A stretch of DNA of 64,000 nucleotides, taken from the NCBI GenBank assembly GCA_963747005.1, contig CAVVDT010000005.1:1-64000 (forward strand), given 5' to 3'. Positions 36,757 through 45,968 of this stretch are shown piece after piece. Source of the stretch: CAVVDT01 sp963747005. GTDB taxonomy: Bacteria > Pseudomonadota > Alphaproteobacteria > Rhizobiales > Aestuariivirgaceae. The translations under genes were made by a program, and so were the position numbers. Below the pieces are notes generated by a model. It was not told the DNA's origin. It made no database searches and saw only the letters and a program-made list of their open reading frames with translations. How positions within the stretch are numbered: position 1 is the first letter of the stretch; every line of letters starts with the position of its first letter.

Positions 36757-37289
36757 TACTGGGCGCTTATACCAACGGTCATGATGATTGACCGACGTGT
36801 GCCCAGTCTCGCATGCCGATGGATGTGATTATGTCGGGTTGGGCGATGAGGTTGCGCCATGCTTCGCATGCAGCCTCGATGATGGCTTCGTAGCCGTCGA
36901 AGACCCGGTTGGAAAGCCAGTTGGCGCGCAGGAATTGCCAGATATTCTCGACCGGGTTGAGCTCTGGCGCCCTCGATGGCAGGAAGATTGGTGTGATGTT
37001 CTTCGGTACCTTGAGCCTTGCTGTGGTGTGCCATCCGGCACGGTCGAGCAGAAGCACGGCGTGAGCGTCTCTGGCGACATGGCGGCTGATTTCGTCGAGG
37101 TGAAGCTGCATGGCTTCGGTATCGACGAAGGGCAGCGCGAGTGCTGCGCCGATTCCGCGTGCCGGGCAGATTGCACCGAACAGGTAGGCGCTCTCGTAGC
37201 GCTGATCGGCAGGCTGGCGAGGCCGCGTGCCGCGGCGTGCCCACTGCCGCACGAGGCCGTTCTTCTGCCCGATGCGGGCTTCGTCCTTA

Positions 37290-37587
37290 CATGAGGGTTG
37301 GGCTGTCAACACGATTAATGCATGGGCTTCTCCGGGAAAGGATGATCCTGCTGCAGCAAGGTTAGGGTCCGGGGCGTTTGTGTCTCGCAGCGACAGCCGC
37401 GTCACCTTACATACGGTCGTGCCACAGTAATGGCACGCACCAGAATGCCTCTTGCACGAGGCGTAGCCCCGGCGAGATGCGACCCACCTGAAACGCGGCG
37501 GCCATGATGACGCTGCCAAAGACGAAGACGGTCGCACTCCCCGTATCGCAACCGATCAGAACGTGATCGGCGGCAGATCCTTGTTGT
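37290..37587 (-). ncRNA. Candidate bridge-RNA region of the IS110 element
   Basis: About 300 bp without coding potential between the transposase stop and the element end. IS110 elements are known to encode a structured bridge RNA in a non-coding end that pairs with target and donor DNA. The long non-coding part here is at the 3' side of the gene. Local complementarity (for example around CGGTCGTGCCACAG and GTGATCGG) is compatible with hairpins, but I have not folded it. The target side would have to match TTCCAG/GACGAA in IS630. Confidence 0.4.
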
Positions 37588-38739
37588 CTATGTCGGCACG
37601 GCGACCCCGGCGCGGATTTCGACGCCTGCGGGCATCACCCCATCTTCGGCATAGCGCCAGAGTGCGATCAGTAATTTCCGCGCCATTGCCACGATGGCGA
37701 TCCGCCGCGCACGTCCCGTCAGGATGCCGACGCGATCACGAAACCACTTGGCCAGATCGCTGCCAGGCTGGTAGCGAAGCCAAAGCCAGGCAAGCTGGAT
37801 CATCGTGGTTCTTGCTCGGGGATTGCCAGCCCGGCTGATCCGTCGATCCCGGTCCATGCCGCCACTCTGGTAAGGCATCGGGGTTATGCCGACATAGCTG
37901 GCGAGTTGCCGGCGGTTATCGAACGATCGATAGAAGACTTCCCGCGTGAGCACAGCAGCGAAATTGGCGCCGATACCCCGAATATTGCACAGGGCCTCAA
38001 TCTTGCGACAGGTCTTGTCCCTTGGGAGGGCATTGGCTGCCTCGTCGCGCTCGGCCTCGACTTCCCGGATCAACTGCAAGGCCATGACGAGCCGTCGGCG
38101 CAGTCGGCCCAGTTCAGCCCGAAGATGACGCGGCAACTTCCGGCCATCGCCGGTCCGGACAGCCGCGAGGTCACGCTCCCATGAGCGAAGAGAGGGTCTA
38201 TCCTGTATGCCCTGCGTGAACAGGAGGGCTTGAATGCGGTTCTCGATACGCAACTTCTCCTGCACCAGGTGCTCACGCTCGCGGTGGATGCGTTTGGCGT
38301 CCTCCTCATCCGGCGTCGGCACGCGCACCATGCTGCAGACCTTACGATCCCCTTGGAGGTAGGCCGCAAGCACACGCAGCATACCTTCCGCATCGAGCCG
38401 ATCGGTTTTGGCGCGGCGGGCTCGTCTATTGACGAGGATGCTGGTTGGCTCGAGCACATAATTGGCGATCTCATGAGCGGTGAGAAACCGGTGCAACCAG
38501 AAGCCGTCACGCCCAGCCTCAAAACAGCAGGAAAGTGCGGGCGTAGCAGCCGAACGGGCAAAGACACGGCGACGCAATGCCGAAAGATGTGACAAGAGAG
38601 CGGCCGTGTCGCCGGCCTCGATCTTGTGAAACAGTGGCCTTTCCACTCCCGGAAGGTGAGCGGCGACCAGCCACGTTGATCGGCTGAGTTCGATCGCGAT
38701 GGTGATGTCGTTCTCATGGTCAATTGTCGTCGATGACAT
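37588..38739 (-). CDS. IS110-family (DEDD) transposase
   Basis: 383 aa from ATG 38739, SD AAGGA; a longer frame from 38793 is less likely. N-terminal RuvC-like DEDD domain: ITIAIELSRSTWLVAA (first acidic residue is Glu), CFEAGRDGFWLHRFL, RRARRAKTDRLDAEGMLRVL with the last two Asp. C-terminal Transposase_20 domain: ALCNIRGIGANFAAVLTREV, SYVGITPMPYQSGG and NPRARTTMIQLAW with the catalytic-serine region of the family. The IELS form of the first motif marks a known IS110 subgroup. Intact and probably active. Confidence 0.94.
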   Translation of the reverse strand: MSSTTIDHENDITIAIELSRSTWLVAAHLPGVERPLFHKIEAGDTAALLSHLSALRRRVFARSAATPALSCCFEAGRDGFWLHRFLTAHEIANYVLEPTSILVNRRARRAKTDRLDAEGMLRVLAAYLQGDRKVCSMVRVPTPDEEDAKRIHREREHLVQEKLRIENRIQALLFTQGIQDRPSLRSWERDLAAVRTGDGRKLPRHLRAELGRLRRRLVMALQLIREVEAERDEAANALPRDKTCRKIEALCNIRGIGANFAAVLTREVFYRSFDNRRQLASYVGITPMPYQSGGMDRDRRISRAGNPRARTTMIQLAWLWLRYQPGSDLAKWFRDRVGILTGRARRIAIVAMARKLLIALWRYAEDGVMPAGVEIRAGVAVPT

Positions 38740-39556
38740 GGTGGATTCCTTTGCGTGAGGTCGGACATCCGCCAATCTCGACGATATCCGCACTCATAGC
38801 ATCTGGAACCATATCTCCACTGGCTTTCCTTTCGGCAGACCAGCCAGATGGGTGCTCAGCGTGTGCGGGAAGTTTTTTTATATGCCTCGACGATCACACC
38901 GTCCTGCGCCGGATGGCGCGGCCGTGCGCTCATGTGGGAGAACCCGAGTTCCTTCAACAGCGTTCCGACGTAGCGCTCGTGGTAGTCGACGCCGAAGCGC
39001 TGCTTGATGGCCTTCTGGAGATCGACACGCCGCCAGCGCACCACGCCGTCGACAACAGGATCGGGTCCCGTCTCGACAATCTCGGCCAGTTCCGTCTTCT
39101 GGGTCGACGACAGCCGCGGCTCGGGACCGCTCCACCAGGCGTCCTTGAGCCCGTCGGGACCGGCCGTATTGAAGCGGTGAACCCAGTCCCGCAAGGTCTG
39201 CCGATCCATGCCGCCGATCCTGGCCGCATCCTCGCGGCTCATCCCGTCCGCCACCGCCGCCAACGACAACAGCCGTCGGCTCTGGTTGGCGTCCTTGGAG
39301 ACCTTGGCAAGACGCCGCAGTTCCGCAGCCGAATAGTCCATCCGCATCTTCACCGCTGTTCCCATGGCGCGAATCCTCCTCGCGCCAAAGAATCACGGAT
39401 CAGCCCACGTGAAAATCCCCCAGAGAGTCAGCCATCAAAGCCGTTGGTATTAGGTGTCTTTTTGGTCATTTGTAAACCCTCTTAAATCATTGAAATCGTT
39501 ATGTAAAATACCGCGGTGCTTTTACAAAAATGTCCAACTAAATCGACGCTTTTCGA

Positions 39557-39604
39557 CGGACTCTGACTCCGCCAGTCTAGGTTCGAATCCTAGTCCCCCA
39601 GCCA
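39557..39604 (+). pseudogene. tRNA-Gln(CTG) 3' fragment (possible att site)
   Basis: CGGACTCTGACTCCG forms an anticodon arm with CTG in the loop. The T-arm CTAGG-TTCGAAT-CCTAG is perfect (577-593 of the 39 kb block), followed by TCCCCCA, discriminator G and encoded CCA. The 5' half (expected to begin TGGGGGA) is absent upstream. Such 3' tRNA fragments are normally attachment-site copies left by integrases. As the tRNA reads rightwards, the island would lie to the left, that is the FkbH locus and IS nest side. No intact tRNA-Gln is in the window. Confidence 0.75.
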
Positions 39605-39723
39605 GCCTCCTCCTGAATAAATTCAGCAAAATCAATCTTCTAGGAACCATTGCGGGGTGGATGGTCCACGCGCCTGGCCCAACACCTTCCGGGCTGGCCG
39701 GCAAGCCGCGATCGGCGTGCCCG

Positions 39724-40059
39724 TCAGGAGATGTTCGTCAGGTGGCCGGTGTACCACGCCGAGCCGCCGGTAAAGCGTATGGCAAACAGCCCGACACCGG
39801 CGATCAGGCCAATCACGAAGAGAGCGTGCATGAAGTTGCGGCGCCTGTCGTGGATCGACCAGGCGCCTGCAAGCTGCGAACGCAGGCCGAAAAGCCCGAT
39901 CAGCGCGCCAAGATCGAACGCCATCGTCATGTAGCGGACCGGCGAACTTGGATGTTCGCCGCCCCGGACCAGCAGGTTCCACAGGAATGTCAGCGTGAGA
40001 AACGCCGTCAGCAGCAGGAAAAGCCGCCATGACCGGCCCGATGTGTCTTCGCTCGCCAT
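39724..40059 (-). CDS. Three-TM membrane protein, hypothetical
   Basis: 111 aa from ATG 40059 (ATG-like start at 40095 possible). Three hydrophobic segments: LFLLLTAFLTLTFLWNLLV, MTMAFDLGALIGLFGL and FMHALFVIGLIAGVGLFAI, with HDRRRNFMHA between. No known domain. It lies between the tRNA-Gln fragment and the GGDEF-EAL gene. Confidence 0.6.
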   Translation of the reverse strand: MASEDTSGRSWRLFLLLTAFLTLTFLWNLLVRGGEHPSSPVRYMTMAFDLGALIGLFGLRSQLAGAWSIHDRRRNFMHALFVIGLIAGVGLFAIRFTGGSAWYTGHLTNIS

Positions 40060-40095
40060 CTGCCCATCCTCCCCCGACGATGACCAAGCGACCAT

Positions 40096-40428
40096 AACAT
40101 AAAGCGGCGCGTTTCAGTACGGATGACAGCACATCGCCTTCTTTCACCTGAAGCTAACCATGCCGAACAAATGTTGGGCAGGACGCCCTCAATCTAAAGG
40201 CATCTTCATTCCGTCAACGCATAGTGGTGTGCAGGCATTGAGCTGCGGCACCGACCGCCCGGCCTTCTGACGCGGCTCAATCCGACGGCCGGACCATTGG
40301 TTCCACGACTTATGTCGCCTCGCAGACGTTTGCGTTTTGGAAGCGATGCTTGTGCTGCGGAATGGAGCAGGAAAATGACTTGGAACCCGCTTTCGTAGTC
40401 GCCCGACCGTGTCGTTAGGGGTGATGTG
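40096..40428. other. Non-coding gap upstream of GGDEF-EAL gene
   Basis: No credible gene. A minus-strand stretch (40206-40340) translates to Arg-rich sequence that looks like an old gene remnant, but I cannot assign it. The promoter of the downstream gene should lie at 40340-40428. Confidence 0.3.
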
Positions 40429-42738
40429 ATGGTCCATAAACTCAAGCAACGCGCCGTTCCGCTGCCGACGGACAAGGAGCGGCTGGAGCAATCGCTTGCA
40501 GCGCTGGCGGTCTATCGGCGCGACGTCATCCTCAAGGCCCTCGCGGAAAGCGCAAGAGATCTGTTGCATGCGACCGACCTGGCGGTGGCGTTTCACAAGG
40601 TGCTTGAATGCATCGGTCGCACCACCGGTGTCGACCGGGTGCATCTGCTCACCATCGATCCGGCCGATCCCTCGGATGACGGCCATATCATCGCGCACCA
40701 GCTATGGGCCGCGCCGGATGTCCCGACCCCGGAGGCTTTCAAGAATGGAACCGGTCGCAGCCTTGCCTCGGCCGGCCTCAAGTCGTGGGCGACCAGATTG
40801 CGGCGGGGCGAAACCATTGCCGGGCACACCGCGGACTTCGAAGCGCCGGTGCGCCGTTTCTTCGAACTTGGCGGCGTCAAATCGGCGGTGGCCGTTCCGG
40901 TATGCGTCGATACGCGCTGGTGGGGGTTCATCGGCTTCGATTCCTGCCAGGAAAGACGCGAATGGCTGTCGACCGAGATCGATACCCTCAACATTCTGGC
41001 GGAGATGATCGGCGCGACGGTCGCCCGTGCCCACGGCCGGCAGGATCTGATCGATGCCAACGTCCTGCTGACGACCACAATCGAATGTTCGCCGGATGCG
41101 ATCCTGGTCGTCGACCAGAACCAGCATATCCTCACGTTCAATCAGCGTTTCGTCGACCTCTGGCGTGTCCCGAAGGAACTGGTCGATGCGCGCGACGACG
41201 ATCCCGTGCTGGACTTTGTTGCCTCGCGCATCAGGAACAAGCGTGAATTCCTGGCCCGCGTGCGTTTCCTCAATGCTCATCCCGAAATCGAGAGCCACGA
41301 GGAGATCGAAACCCGCGACGGGCGCATCATCGATCGCAATTCCGTGTCCCTCTACAACCCGCAAGAGCAGCATCTCGGGCGCATCTGGTTCTTCCGCGAC
41401 ATCAGTGAGCGCAAATCGGCCGAACAGAAGATGGTCGAGCTGGCACGCACCGATTCGTTGACCGGCCTGCCCAATCGCATCGCCTTCCTCGAGCGGCTGC
41501 AACTGGCGTTTGCCCGGACCAAACGTGGCCACGGCCCGTTTGCCGTTCTCTATCTCGATCTCGACCACTTCAAGGATGTCAACGATACGCTCGGGCATCC
41601 GGCAGGCGATGAGCTCCTCAAGGCGGTCGCCGACCGACTTAGAGGTTGCGTGCGCGAGACCGACATGGTCGCCCGCTTCGGCGGCGACGAGTTCGCGGTG
41701 CTGCAGGATGAAGTGACGGATGTCGGCAGCGCCGAAATGCTGGCGGCGAAGATCTGCCAGGCCATCGCCATTCCGCTCTCGATCGACGGCAATCTCCTTC
41801 ATACCACCGTCAGCATCGGCGTCGTTCCCTGCCGCGAGGACATCGACAGCCCCGATGCGATGCTGATGAAGGCCGACCTCGCCCTCTATCAGGCCAAGGA
41901 CCGGGGGCGCGACCAGTTCCGCATCCATGTGGAAGAGCTCGACCAGGAGGCGCGCGAGCGGGTGGCGCTTGGCGAGGACCTCCGCATGGCCATCGCCCGG
42001 GACGAACTGGAACTCCACTATCAGCCGCAAGTCGAACTCACCACCGGACGAATCATCGGGGTGGAGGCACTGGTGCGCTGGAATCACCCCACGCGCGGGT
42101 TCCTGCTGCCGGATACGTTCATTCCGATCGCCGAATCAAGCGGCAACATCCTCCAGATCGGGCAATGGGTGATCGGCCAGACGTGCCGGCAGATCCGCGT
42201 CTGGCAGGATGAGGGGATCATGCCCCAGGTTGTCGCGGCAAACGTATCCGCCGGGCAGTTCAAACTGGCGGCCGACCTTGACCGCATCGTCGCGGAATGC
42301 CTCGGCAAATATGACATTGCGCCGGATCGGCTGGAACTGGAACTGACCGAATCCGTGCTGATGGAAACGACACAGCGGTACAATGAAGCCTTTGAGCGGT
42401 TGCGCGGGCTCGGCGTGCGCATTGCCATCGACGATTTCGGCACCGGCTATTCCTCGCTCGACTATCTCAGGTCGTTCCGCGTTTCGCGCCTCAAGATCGA
42501 TCGCCGTTTCGTCAGCGGCTCAACCATCAATCCCGATGATGCGATCATCATCCGCGCGGTGATCGGCCTGGCGCACGAACTCAGCGTCGAGGTCGTGGCC
42601 GAGGGGGTCGAAACCGCCGAACAGCGGGCGTTTCTCATTTCCGCCGGCTGTCAGGTCGCCCAGGGCTTTTATTTCGGCAAACCGGTTTCGGCCGCGATGA
42701 CAACCTCATTGCTGCAACAAAATCTTCGGTCCAAATAG
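40429..42738 (+). CDS. GAF-PAS-GGDEF-EAL c-di-GMP protein
   Basis: 769 aa from ATG 40429. Domains: GAF at about 45-200 (VAVPVCVDTRWWGFIGFDSC), PAS at about 215-330 (ECSPDAILVVDQNQHILTFN), GGDEF at about 335-495 with RFGGDEFAVL (418-422) and EAL at about 515-760 with GVEALVRWNHPTRGFLLPD (EAL 546-548), LELELTESVLMET, IDDFGTGYSSLDYL. Both active-site motifs look intact, so it may make and/or degrade cyclic di-GMP. No membrane segment, so cytoplasmic with an unknown ligand at the GAF/PAS domains. Confidence 0.93.
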   Translation: MVHKLKQRAVPLPTDKERLEQSLAALAVYRRDVILKALAESARDLLHATDLAVAFHKVLECIGRTTGVDRVHLLTIDPADPSDDGHIIAHQLWAAPDVPTPEAFKNGTGRSLASAGLKSWATRLRRGETIAGHTADFEAPVRRFFELGGVKSAVAVPVCVDTRWWGFIGFDSCQERREWLSTEIDTLNILAEMIGATVARAHGRQDLIDANVLLTTTIECSPDAILVVDQNQHILTFNQRFVDLWRVPKELVDARDDDPVLDFVASRIRNKREFLARVRFLNAHPEIESHEEIETRDGRIIDRNSVSLYNPQEQHLGRIWFFRDISERKSAEQKMVELARTDSLTGLPNRIAFLERLQLAFARTKRGHGPFAVLYLDLDHFKDVNDTLGHPAGDELLKAVADRLRGCVRETDMVARFGGDEFAVLQDEVTDVGSAEMLAAKICQAIAIPLSIDGNLLHTTVSIGVVPCREDIDSPDAMLMKADLALYQAKDRGRDQFRIHVEELDQEARERVALGEDLRMAIARDELELHYQPQVELTTGRIIGVEALVRWNHPTRGFLLPDTFIPIAESSGNILQIGQWVIGQTCRQIRVWQDEGIMPQVVAANVSAGQFKLAADLDRIVAECLGKYDIAPDRLELELTESVLMETTQRYNEAFERLRGLGVRIAIDDFGTGYSSLDYLRSFRVSRLKIDRRFVSGSTINPDDAIIIRAVIGLAHELSVEVVAEGVETAEQRAFLISAGCQVAQGFYFGKPVSAAMTTSLLQQNLRSK

Positions 42739-42965
42739 AAGTGGACCGACGAACCGGCCCAGGCGGCTACCTGTCTCTACAGGCACCGGGGTTATACGTG
42801 CTGCACGAGACGGCATCCGGCGCCATTCATGTATGCTGGCCACCGGCCGGCGAGGAAGAAGATGCGAACAGCCCTGCACCTGATGCTACAAACGGATGAA
42901 GCGGTGCCCGGATATGGTCATGACAGTGCCGGGATGCCGCTGGTGCCGGCGGGCAACTAGCCGCC

Positions 42966-43754
42966 ATGCCGCCCGCCGACAGCGATTGGAGGACGGTGTG
43001 GATCACCGGCGCCAGTTCAGGCATCGGCCGCGAACTGGCGCGGCTGCTCGATGGCAAGGTCGCCCACATCGCCGTGTCGTCGCCCGAAACCGAGGCGCTG
43101 AACGCACTGGCGGCACAGTCGACGACGATCAGGCCCTATCCGCTCGACGTGACCCACGGGGTGGCCGTGGCGGCCTGCGTGAGTGCCATCGAGGACGCCG
43201 CGGGGCCCATTGATCTGGCGGTCCTGAATGCCGGCGTATGGACGATCATGGATGTGGACCAGTTCGACATCGGGGCCATCCGCAACGGCATGGACGTGAA
43301 CTATTTCGGCGTCATGAATGCACTGGCGGCGCTGGTTCCGCGGATGATCGCGCGCCGGCGCGGCCATATCGCCATCGTCGCCTCGGTCGCCGGCTACCGC
43401 GGCCTGCCGCGCGCCATCGCCTACGGGCCGACCAAGGCCGCCCTGATCAATCTGGCGGAAACCCTCAGGTCCGAACTCGAACCCCACGGCATCGTGGTAT
43501 CGCTGATCAATCCGGGTTTCGTGAAGACACCGATGACGGCCGGCAATCCGTTCCCCATGCCCGGCCTGATGGCGGCCGATGCGGCGGCGCGGCACATCCT
43601 GGAGGGACTGAAGCGCCGACGCTACGAGATCGCCTTCCCACGCGCCTTCGTGGCGGTCATGAAACTGCTGAGACTGTTGCCCAACCCGCTGTTCTTCTGG
43701 TTCGTGCGTCGCTTCATGATGCGCAAAGGGCCGCAGGAATGGCGCAAGCGATAG
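42966..43754 (+). CDS. Short-chain dehydrogenase/reductase
   Basis: 262 aa. Classical SDR with VWITGASSGIGRELARLL (cofactor loop), LAVLNAGVW (NNAG-like), IVASVAGYRG and AYGPTKAALINL (Tyr and Lys of the catalytic set). Its hydrophobic C-terminus (VMKLLRLLPNPLFFWFVRRF) suggests membrane association. It precedes the OYE-like flavoprotein on the same strand. Substrate unknown. Confidence 0.88.
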   Translation: MPPADSDWRTVWITGASSGIGRELARLLDGKVAHIAVSSPETEALNALAAQSTTIRPYPLDVTHGVAVAACVSAIEDAAGPIDLAVLNAGVWTIMDVDQFDIGAIRNGMDVNYFGVMNALAALVPRMIARRRGHIAIVASVAGYRGLPRAIAYGPTKAALINLAETLRSELEPHGIVVSLINPGFVKTPMTAGNPFPMPGLMAADAAARHILEGLKRRRYEIAFPRAFVAVMKLLRLLPNPLFFWFVRRFMMRKGPQEWRKR

Positions 43755-43898
43755 CTCGCCATAGCCGGTTGCCAAGTCGCCTTTCGCGCGTCTTGATCGC
43801 ATGCCTGCGCCGGGCCAGTATGGCGCGCCTTGCCTCAACCCATCGCGGCTTGCCGGTTCCAAGCGCCAGCCGCCCTGCCACAGCGACCATTCTTGCCC

Positions 43899-45968
43899 AT
43901 GCGTGATTCACGTTACGACATCCTGTTCGAGCCCCTCGCCATCGGGCCGGTGACCGCCCCCAACCGCTTCTACCAGGCGCCGCATTGCAACGGCATGGGG
44001 CGGATGTTTCCCAATGCCATGATCGCCATGCGCGAGACCAAGGCCGAGGGCGGCTGGGGCGTCGTGTGCACCGAGCAGTGCGACTTCCATGTGACCGGCG
44101 ATACCCAGCCCTTCACCGAGACCAACCTGTGGGACGATGGCGATGAAACCTATCTCACCCGCATGGCCGAGGCGGTGCACCGGCACGGCAGCCTGGCCGG
44201 CCTCGAACTGGTGCACAACGGCCAGGACAGCGGCAATCTCTACAGCCGCGAGGTGCCCATCGGCCCCGCCCATCGCCCTGTCACCTGGCTGCGCCACCCC
44301 ATCCAGGCGCGCGCCATGGACCATTCAGACATCGCTGCCTATCGCCGCTGGCACCGCAAGGCAGCGCTCAGAGCCCGCGGCATGGGCTTCGACGTGGTCA
44401 TCGTCTATGCCGGCCACAACGGCACCATGCCGAGCCACTTTCTCGCCCGCCGCCACAACGATCGCAGCGATGAATATGGCGGCAGCCTCGAAAACCGCTT
44501 GCGCCTGTTTCGCGAGCTGATCGAGGAGACGAAGGAGGCGGTGGGAGCCTCCATGGGGGTGATCGTGCGCTTCGCGGTGGACGAGATGATGGGCCCCGAC
44601 GGTCTCGAATCGCAGGGCGAGGGGCGTGAGGCGGTGGAGATGCTGGCGGAACTGCCGGACCTGTGGGACGTCAACGTCTCCGACTGGGCGAACGATTCCA
44701 AGACCTCGCGCTTTGCCCCGGAAGGCTACCAGGAAGACTATGTCGCCTTCGTGAAAAAGGTGACGACCAAACCGGTCGCCATCGTCGGACGCTATACCTC
44801 GCCCGATGCCATGGTCTCGGCGATCAGGCGCGGCGTCACCGACATGATCGGCGCGGCGCGCCCCTCCATCGCCGATCCGTTCCTGCCGAAGAAGATCGAG
44901 GGAGGGCACAGCGATGACATCCGCGAATGCATCGGGTGCAATATCTGCGTCGCCTGGAACAACAACTCGGCGCCCTCGCGCTGCACCCAGAACCCCACCT
45001 TCGGGGAGGAATGGCGAAAAGGCTGGCATCCCGAGCGCGTAGCGGCCGCCGGAACAAAGGCCCATGTCCTGATCGTCGGCGCGGGACCGGCCGGCCTCGA
45101 GGCGGCGCGCGCCGCGGGTCTTGCCGGGCATCGCGTGACGCTGGCGGAGGCCTCGGAAAACCTCGGCGGCCGCATCACCCGCGAAAGCCGCCTGCCGGGC
45201 CTTGCCGCCTGGGCGCGGGTGCGCGACTACCGCACCGGCCAGATCGCCCAGATGGCCAATGTCGAGGTCTTTCCGGCCAGCCGGCTGGAGGCCCAGCATG
45301 TGCTCGAACTGGAGCCCGAGCACGTGGCGCTGGCAACGGGGGCCCGTTGGCGGCGCGACGGCATCGGCTACACCCTGCGGCAAGCGGTGCCGGGTGCCGA
45401 CAGGACCTGCTTCCTGACACCCGACGACATCATGGACGGACGTCGGCCGCCCGATGGTCCGGTCGTCATATTCGACGACGACGGCTATTACATGGCCAGC
45501 GTCCTTGCCGAACTGATGGCAGCGGAAGGCCATGACGTGTGGCTCGCCACACCGGCGGCGCTCATTGCCCAGTGGACCCAGCACACCCTCGAACAGGAAG
45601 CCATCGAGGCGCGGCTGGCTGAAGCCGGTATCAGGATGCTGATCCGCCACACGCTGTTGAGCGTGGGTAACAGCGAGGTGGTGCTGCACGACGATCTTGA
45701 CCGCTCGGAGCGCCGCATCGCCGCAGCCGGGGTGATCTCGGTGACGGCGCGGCTGCCCGAAGATGAGCTGTGGCGGACACTGAATGGCCATGAGGATGTG
45801 GCAAGGACGGGCATCAGGTCGCTGCGGCGGATCGGGGATTGCTACGGTCCCGGCCTCATCGCGGCGGCCGTCTATCAGGGTCATCGCTATGTGCGTGAAC
45901 TGGAAAGCCCAGCCGATCCCGATGGCGTGCCGTTCCGGCGCGAGCGGCATGTGATCGAGGCGGGATGA
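43899..45968 (+). CDS. OYE/trimethylamine-dehydrogenase-like flavin oxidoreductase
   Basis: About 689 aa from ATG 43899, as expected for DMDH/TMADH/2,4-dienoyl-CoA-reductase type proteins. N-terminal FMN TIM barrel (1-340): YDILFEPLAIGPVTAPNRFY, DGDETYLTRMAEAVHRHGS, VIVYAGHNGTMPSHFLARRH. A [4Fe-4S] site follows: ECIGCNICV, then SRCTQNP (CxxCxxC...C). The C-terminal half is an NAD(P)/FAD-type Rossmann fold (HVLIVGAGPAGLEAARAAGL). Relatives demethylate methylated amines or amino acids such as dimethylglycine or N-methylproline. It overlaps the TauD-like gene by 4 nt, suggesting joint catabolism of one N-methylated compound; that is inference. Confidence 0.9.
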   Translation: MRDSRYDILFEPLAIGPVTAPNRFYQAPHCNGMGRMFPNAMIAMRETKAEGGWGVVCTEQCDFHVTGDTQPFTETNLWDDGDETYLTRMAEAVHRHGSLAGLELVHNGQDSGNLYSREVPIGPAHRPVTWLRHPIQARAMDHSDIAAYRRWHRKAALRARGMGFDVVIVYAGHNGTMPSHFLARRHNDRSDEYGGSLENRLRLFRELIEETKEAVGASMGVIVRFAVDEMMGPDGLESQGEGREAVEMLAELPDLWDVNVSDWANDSKTSRFAPEGYQEDYVAFVKKVTTKPVAIVGRYTSPDAMVSAIRRGVTDMIGAARPSIADPFLPKKIEGGHSDDIRECIGCNICVAWNNNSAPSRCTQNPTFGEEWRKGWHPERVAAAGTKAHVLIVGAGPAGLEAARAAGLAGHRVTLAEASENLGGRITRESRLPGLAAWARVRDYRTGQIAQMANVEVFPASRLEAQHVLELEPEHVALATGARWRRDGIGYTLRQAVPGADRTCFLTPDDIMDGRRPPDGPVVIFDDDGYYMASVLAELMAAEGHDVWLATPAALIAQWTQHTLEQEAIEARLAEAGIRMLIRHTLLSVGNSEVVLHDDLDRSERRIAAAGVISVTARLPEDELWRTLNGHEDVARTGIRSLRRIGDCYGPGLIAAAVYQGHRYVRELESPADPDGVPFRRERHVIEAG

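Larger units (their letters stand above)
37287..38802 (-). mobile_element. Complete IS110-family element (1516 bp)
   Basis: Borders can be placed because they interrupt a readable IS630 codon series: ...GAGATATGGTTCCAG before and GACGAAGCCCGC after. The element, on the minus strand, starts ATGCTATGAGTGCGG and ends CCCTCATGTAAG. It lacks obvious terminal inverted repeats and target duplication, as in IS110. It contains the transposase (37588-38739), a ~63-bp left end and a ~300-bp non-coding right end. Confidence 0.9.
36779..39365 (-). pseudogene. IS630 transposase gene, two frames, split by IS110
   Basis: N-terminal part (39365 down to 38803): HTH domains DYSAAELRRLAKVSKDANQS and DRQTLRDWVHRFN. 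At A7 (38871-38878 region) frame 1 stops soon after EAYKK, while a one-base slip gives NFPHTLSTHLAGLPKGKPVE then IWFQ. The IS110 sits exactly after that. The DDE part resumes at 37286: DEARIGQKNGLVRQW, HAVLLLDRAGWHTTARLKVP and SRAPELNPVENIWQF, holding the D-D-E triad. Frameshifting on an A-run is known for IS630 elements. The gene is inactive while IS110 is present but would be restored by precise excision. Confidence 0.88.
36768..39452 (-). mobile_element. IS630-family element, interrupted by IS110
   Basis: Ends are imperfect inverted repeats: ATACCAACGGTCATGATGATT (36769 onwards) and the complement of ATACCAACGGCTTTGATGGCT (up to 39450), with TA at both borders, as expected for IS630/Tc1-mariner insertion at TA. 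Without the nested IS110 (37287-38802) the element is about 1165 bp, a normal IS630 size. It carries one two-frame transposase gene on the minus strand. Confidence 0.9.

Noticed and set aside
22097..39604. One continuous genomic island from the amidinotransferase to the tRNA-Gln fragment
   Set aside because: The middle (25.5-29.9 kb, including speDE) looks like ordinary core chromosome, so a single island is not supported.
40206..40475. Minus-strand Arg-rich frame as a gene
   Set aside because: It overlaps the start of the GGDEF-EAL gene and resembles no family.
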